DNA from: Rudaea sp.
GTDB lineage: Bacteria > Pseudomonadota > Gammaproteobacteria > Xanthomonadales > Rhodanobacteraceae
NCBI GenBank assembly: GCA_025934455.1
Contig: JAICYA010000098.1
Coordinates: 1 to 7,079 of the forward strand
Direction of reading: 5' to 3'
DNA length: 7,079 bases
The notes under the pieces were generated by a model. That model was not told where the DNA came from and made no database searches. It was given only the letters and a program-made list of their open reading frames with translations. The position numbers and the translations under genes were made by a program. The first letter of the stretch is position 1; each line of letters opens with the position of its first letter. Shown here one piece after another: positions 6,155 to 7,079 of this stretch.

Positions 6155-7079
6155 ATGTTCGATTCGACCTCGCGCACTCTGGCGCGACGCAAACTGCTTG
6201 CGGCGTCCGTGATCGTCGCCTGCGCGCTGGCGAACGATGCCTTTGCAGTGTCTGTCACCGACTGCGGCGACAGCGGCGCGGGCACGCTGCGCGGTATCAT
6301 CGCGACCGCCGCGAACAGCGGCACGGTGGACACCTCGGCGTGCGGCACGATCACGCTTTCCACCGGAGCGATTCCCGTTGCCCAGAATACGCTGACGATC
6401 AACGGCCCCGTCGGCGCGCATACGAAGATCACGGCCTTCGGCAGCGGGGTAAAGGATCGCATCTTCACCCACACCGGCAATCTCAATTTCACGCTCGCGC
6501 GGCTGGACATCGAATACGGCCGTGCCTACGACGGCAGCCTGAGCACCCCCGGACCCGGCGTGAATGGCGGCTGCATCGCGTCGTCTGGCAATGTGTTTCT
6601 GACGGACTCAAACGTCGCACATTGCAGCGCCAACAGCCTGCATGGCCGCGTCTACGGCGGCGGAATTTTCGCCAGCGGGCCGGTCATCGCCACGCGCAGC
6701 ACGATCACGGGCAACCTCGCGACATCGCTGAGTGCGTACACTTACGGCGGCGGCGTGTTTTCGGGAGGCGAATTCCTCGCGAAATACAGCACCATCAGCA
6801 ACAACGTGGCATGCCCCAACGCGGGTTGCGCCGGTACCGGCGGCGGCGTGGACACGCGCGGTGGCGCCAGCATCAGCAATTCGACGATTTCCGGTAATGC
6901 GGCGCGAAGCAGTGTCGGCGGCGTGAGATTGAAAAGCTTTTCGGCGTCGCCGCCCACCGCCACGATCAGCAACAGCACGATTTCCGGCAATCGTGCCGTC
7001 ACCGGCGCGGTTGGAGGCGTTTACGCGAACGTTCCGCTCACCTTGCGCAGCAGCACCATCGCATTCAACACGGCAGCAA
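6155..7079 (+). CDS. Secreted parallel beta-helix protein (3' partial)
   Basis: The ATG at 6155 has GGGGAG (6143-6148) at 6 nt spacing, and the frame stays open to the right edge (308 residues visible). The N-terminus is a signal peptide: basic RTLARRK, hydrophobic LLAASVIVACALA, and an AFA cleavage site after residue 31. A Tat route is conceivable from the RRK but the consensus is poor, so Sec export is likelier. The mature part opens with VTDCGDSGAGTLRGIIATA and a segment ending in ACGTITLS, a common start of large right-handed beta-helix proteins of the choice-of-anchor Q sort. C37 and C63 may pair. From about residue 165 there are rungs rich in GGG plus a repeated S-T-I-x-x-N motif. It probably acts at the cell surface or outside the cell; no catalytic residues for a polysaccharide lyase are visible. 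The C-terminal anchor, if any, is off the window. Confidence 0.88.
   Translation, partial: MFDSTSRTLARRKLLAASVIVACALANDAFAVSVTDCGDSGAGTLRGIIATAANSGTVDTSACGTITLSTGAIPVAQNTLTINGPVGAHTKITAFGSGVKDRIFTHTGNLNFTLARLDIEYGRAYDGSLSTPGPGVNGGCIASSGNVFLTDSNVAHCSANSLHGRVYGGGIFASGPVIATRSTITGNLATSLSAYTYGGGVFSGGEFLAKYSTISNNVACPNAGCAGTGGGVDTRGGASISNSTISGNAARSSVGGVRLKSFSASPPTATISNSTISGNRAVTGAVGGVYANVPLTLRSSTIAFNTAA
6695..7069 (+). repeat. Beta-helix rung repeats (S-T-I-x-x-N) within the secreted protein gene
   Basis: Five copies of the rung motif are visible in the protein: RSTITGN (181-187), YSTISNN (211-217), NSTISGN (242-248), NSTISGN (273-279) and SSTIAFN (299-305), spaced about 26-31 residues. Two are near-identical in DNA: 6872-6898 and 6965-6991 differ at only a few positions over 27 bases, 93 bp apart. 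The spacing suggests each unit is one longer rung or a pair of coils of the beta-helix. The closest pair could support slippage or recombination in whole multiples of three bases, keeping the frame. Confidence 0.75.

Noticed and set aside
6340..6897. A plus-strand ORF of 185 residues in another frame of the beta-helix gene
   Set aside because: It is Arg/His-rich with no domain and overlaps the frame that has a signal peptide and regular rung repeats.

Overview
The window is a GC-rich, densely coded bacterial chromosome segment. The gene content fits a gammaproteobacterium of the Xanthomonadales/Lysobacterales, probably Rhodanobacteraceae-like. It has an ECF sigma factor paired with a TPR serine/threonine kinase, a CXXC-type CnoX/YbbN, a secreted beta-helix protein and a DUF1579-type secreted protein. 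The taxonomic placement is inference from gene types and codon use; there is no rRNA or other marker gene.

Left part (2-1659, + strand): the 3' end of a DUF1579-like secreted protein, then an unrecognised seven-helix membrane protein, then the wrecked 5' end of a prolyl oligopeptidase (S9A) gene. In that remnant the conserved Trp of the YRWMEN motif is a TGA stop. The frame ends after about 105 codons where a convergent gene begins, so it is a pseudogene fragment of a protein normally about 700 residues long.

Middle (1656-5134, - strand): a two-gene operon, sigma factor first and kinase second, with 14 bp between them. The sigma factor belongs to the small ECF family that is habitually encoded beside kinases. 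The kinase has an intact cytoplasmic catalytic domain, one transmembrane helix and a long TPR region predicted to be periplasmic. The usual acidic patch of sigma region 2 is replaced by a Thr-containing motif (DTTALVHEVY), suggesting the kinase switches the sigma factor on by phosphorylation. This is the best candidate regulatory system in the window.

Right part (5218-7079, + strand): transcribed divergently from the sigma gene is a complete thioredoxin-TPR co-chaperone (CnoX/YbbN type, WCGPC intact). It is followed by the 5' part of a secreted parallel beta-helix protein with STISGN-type rungs, which runs off the right edge.

There are no tRNAs, rRNAs, CRISPR arrays or insertion sequences that I can recognise. 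No stretch over 300 bp lacks a gene or gene remnant.
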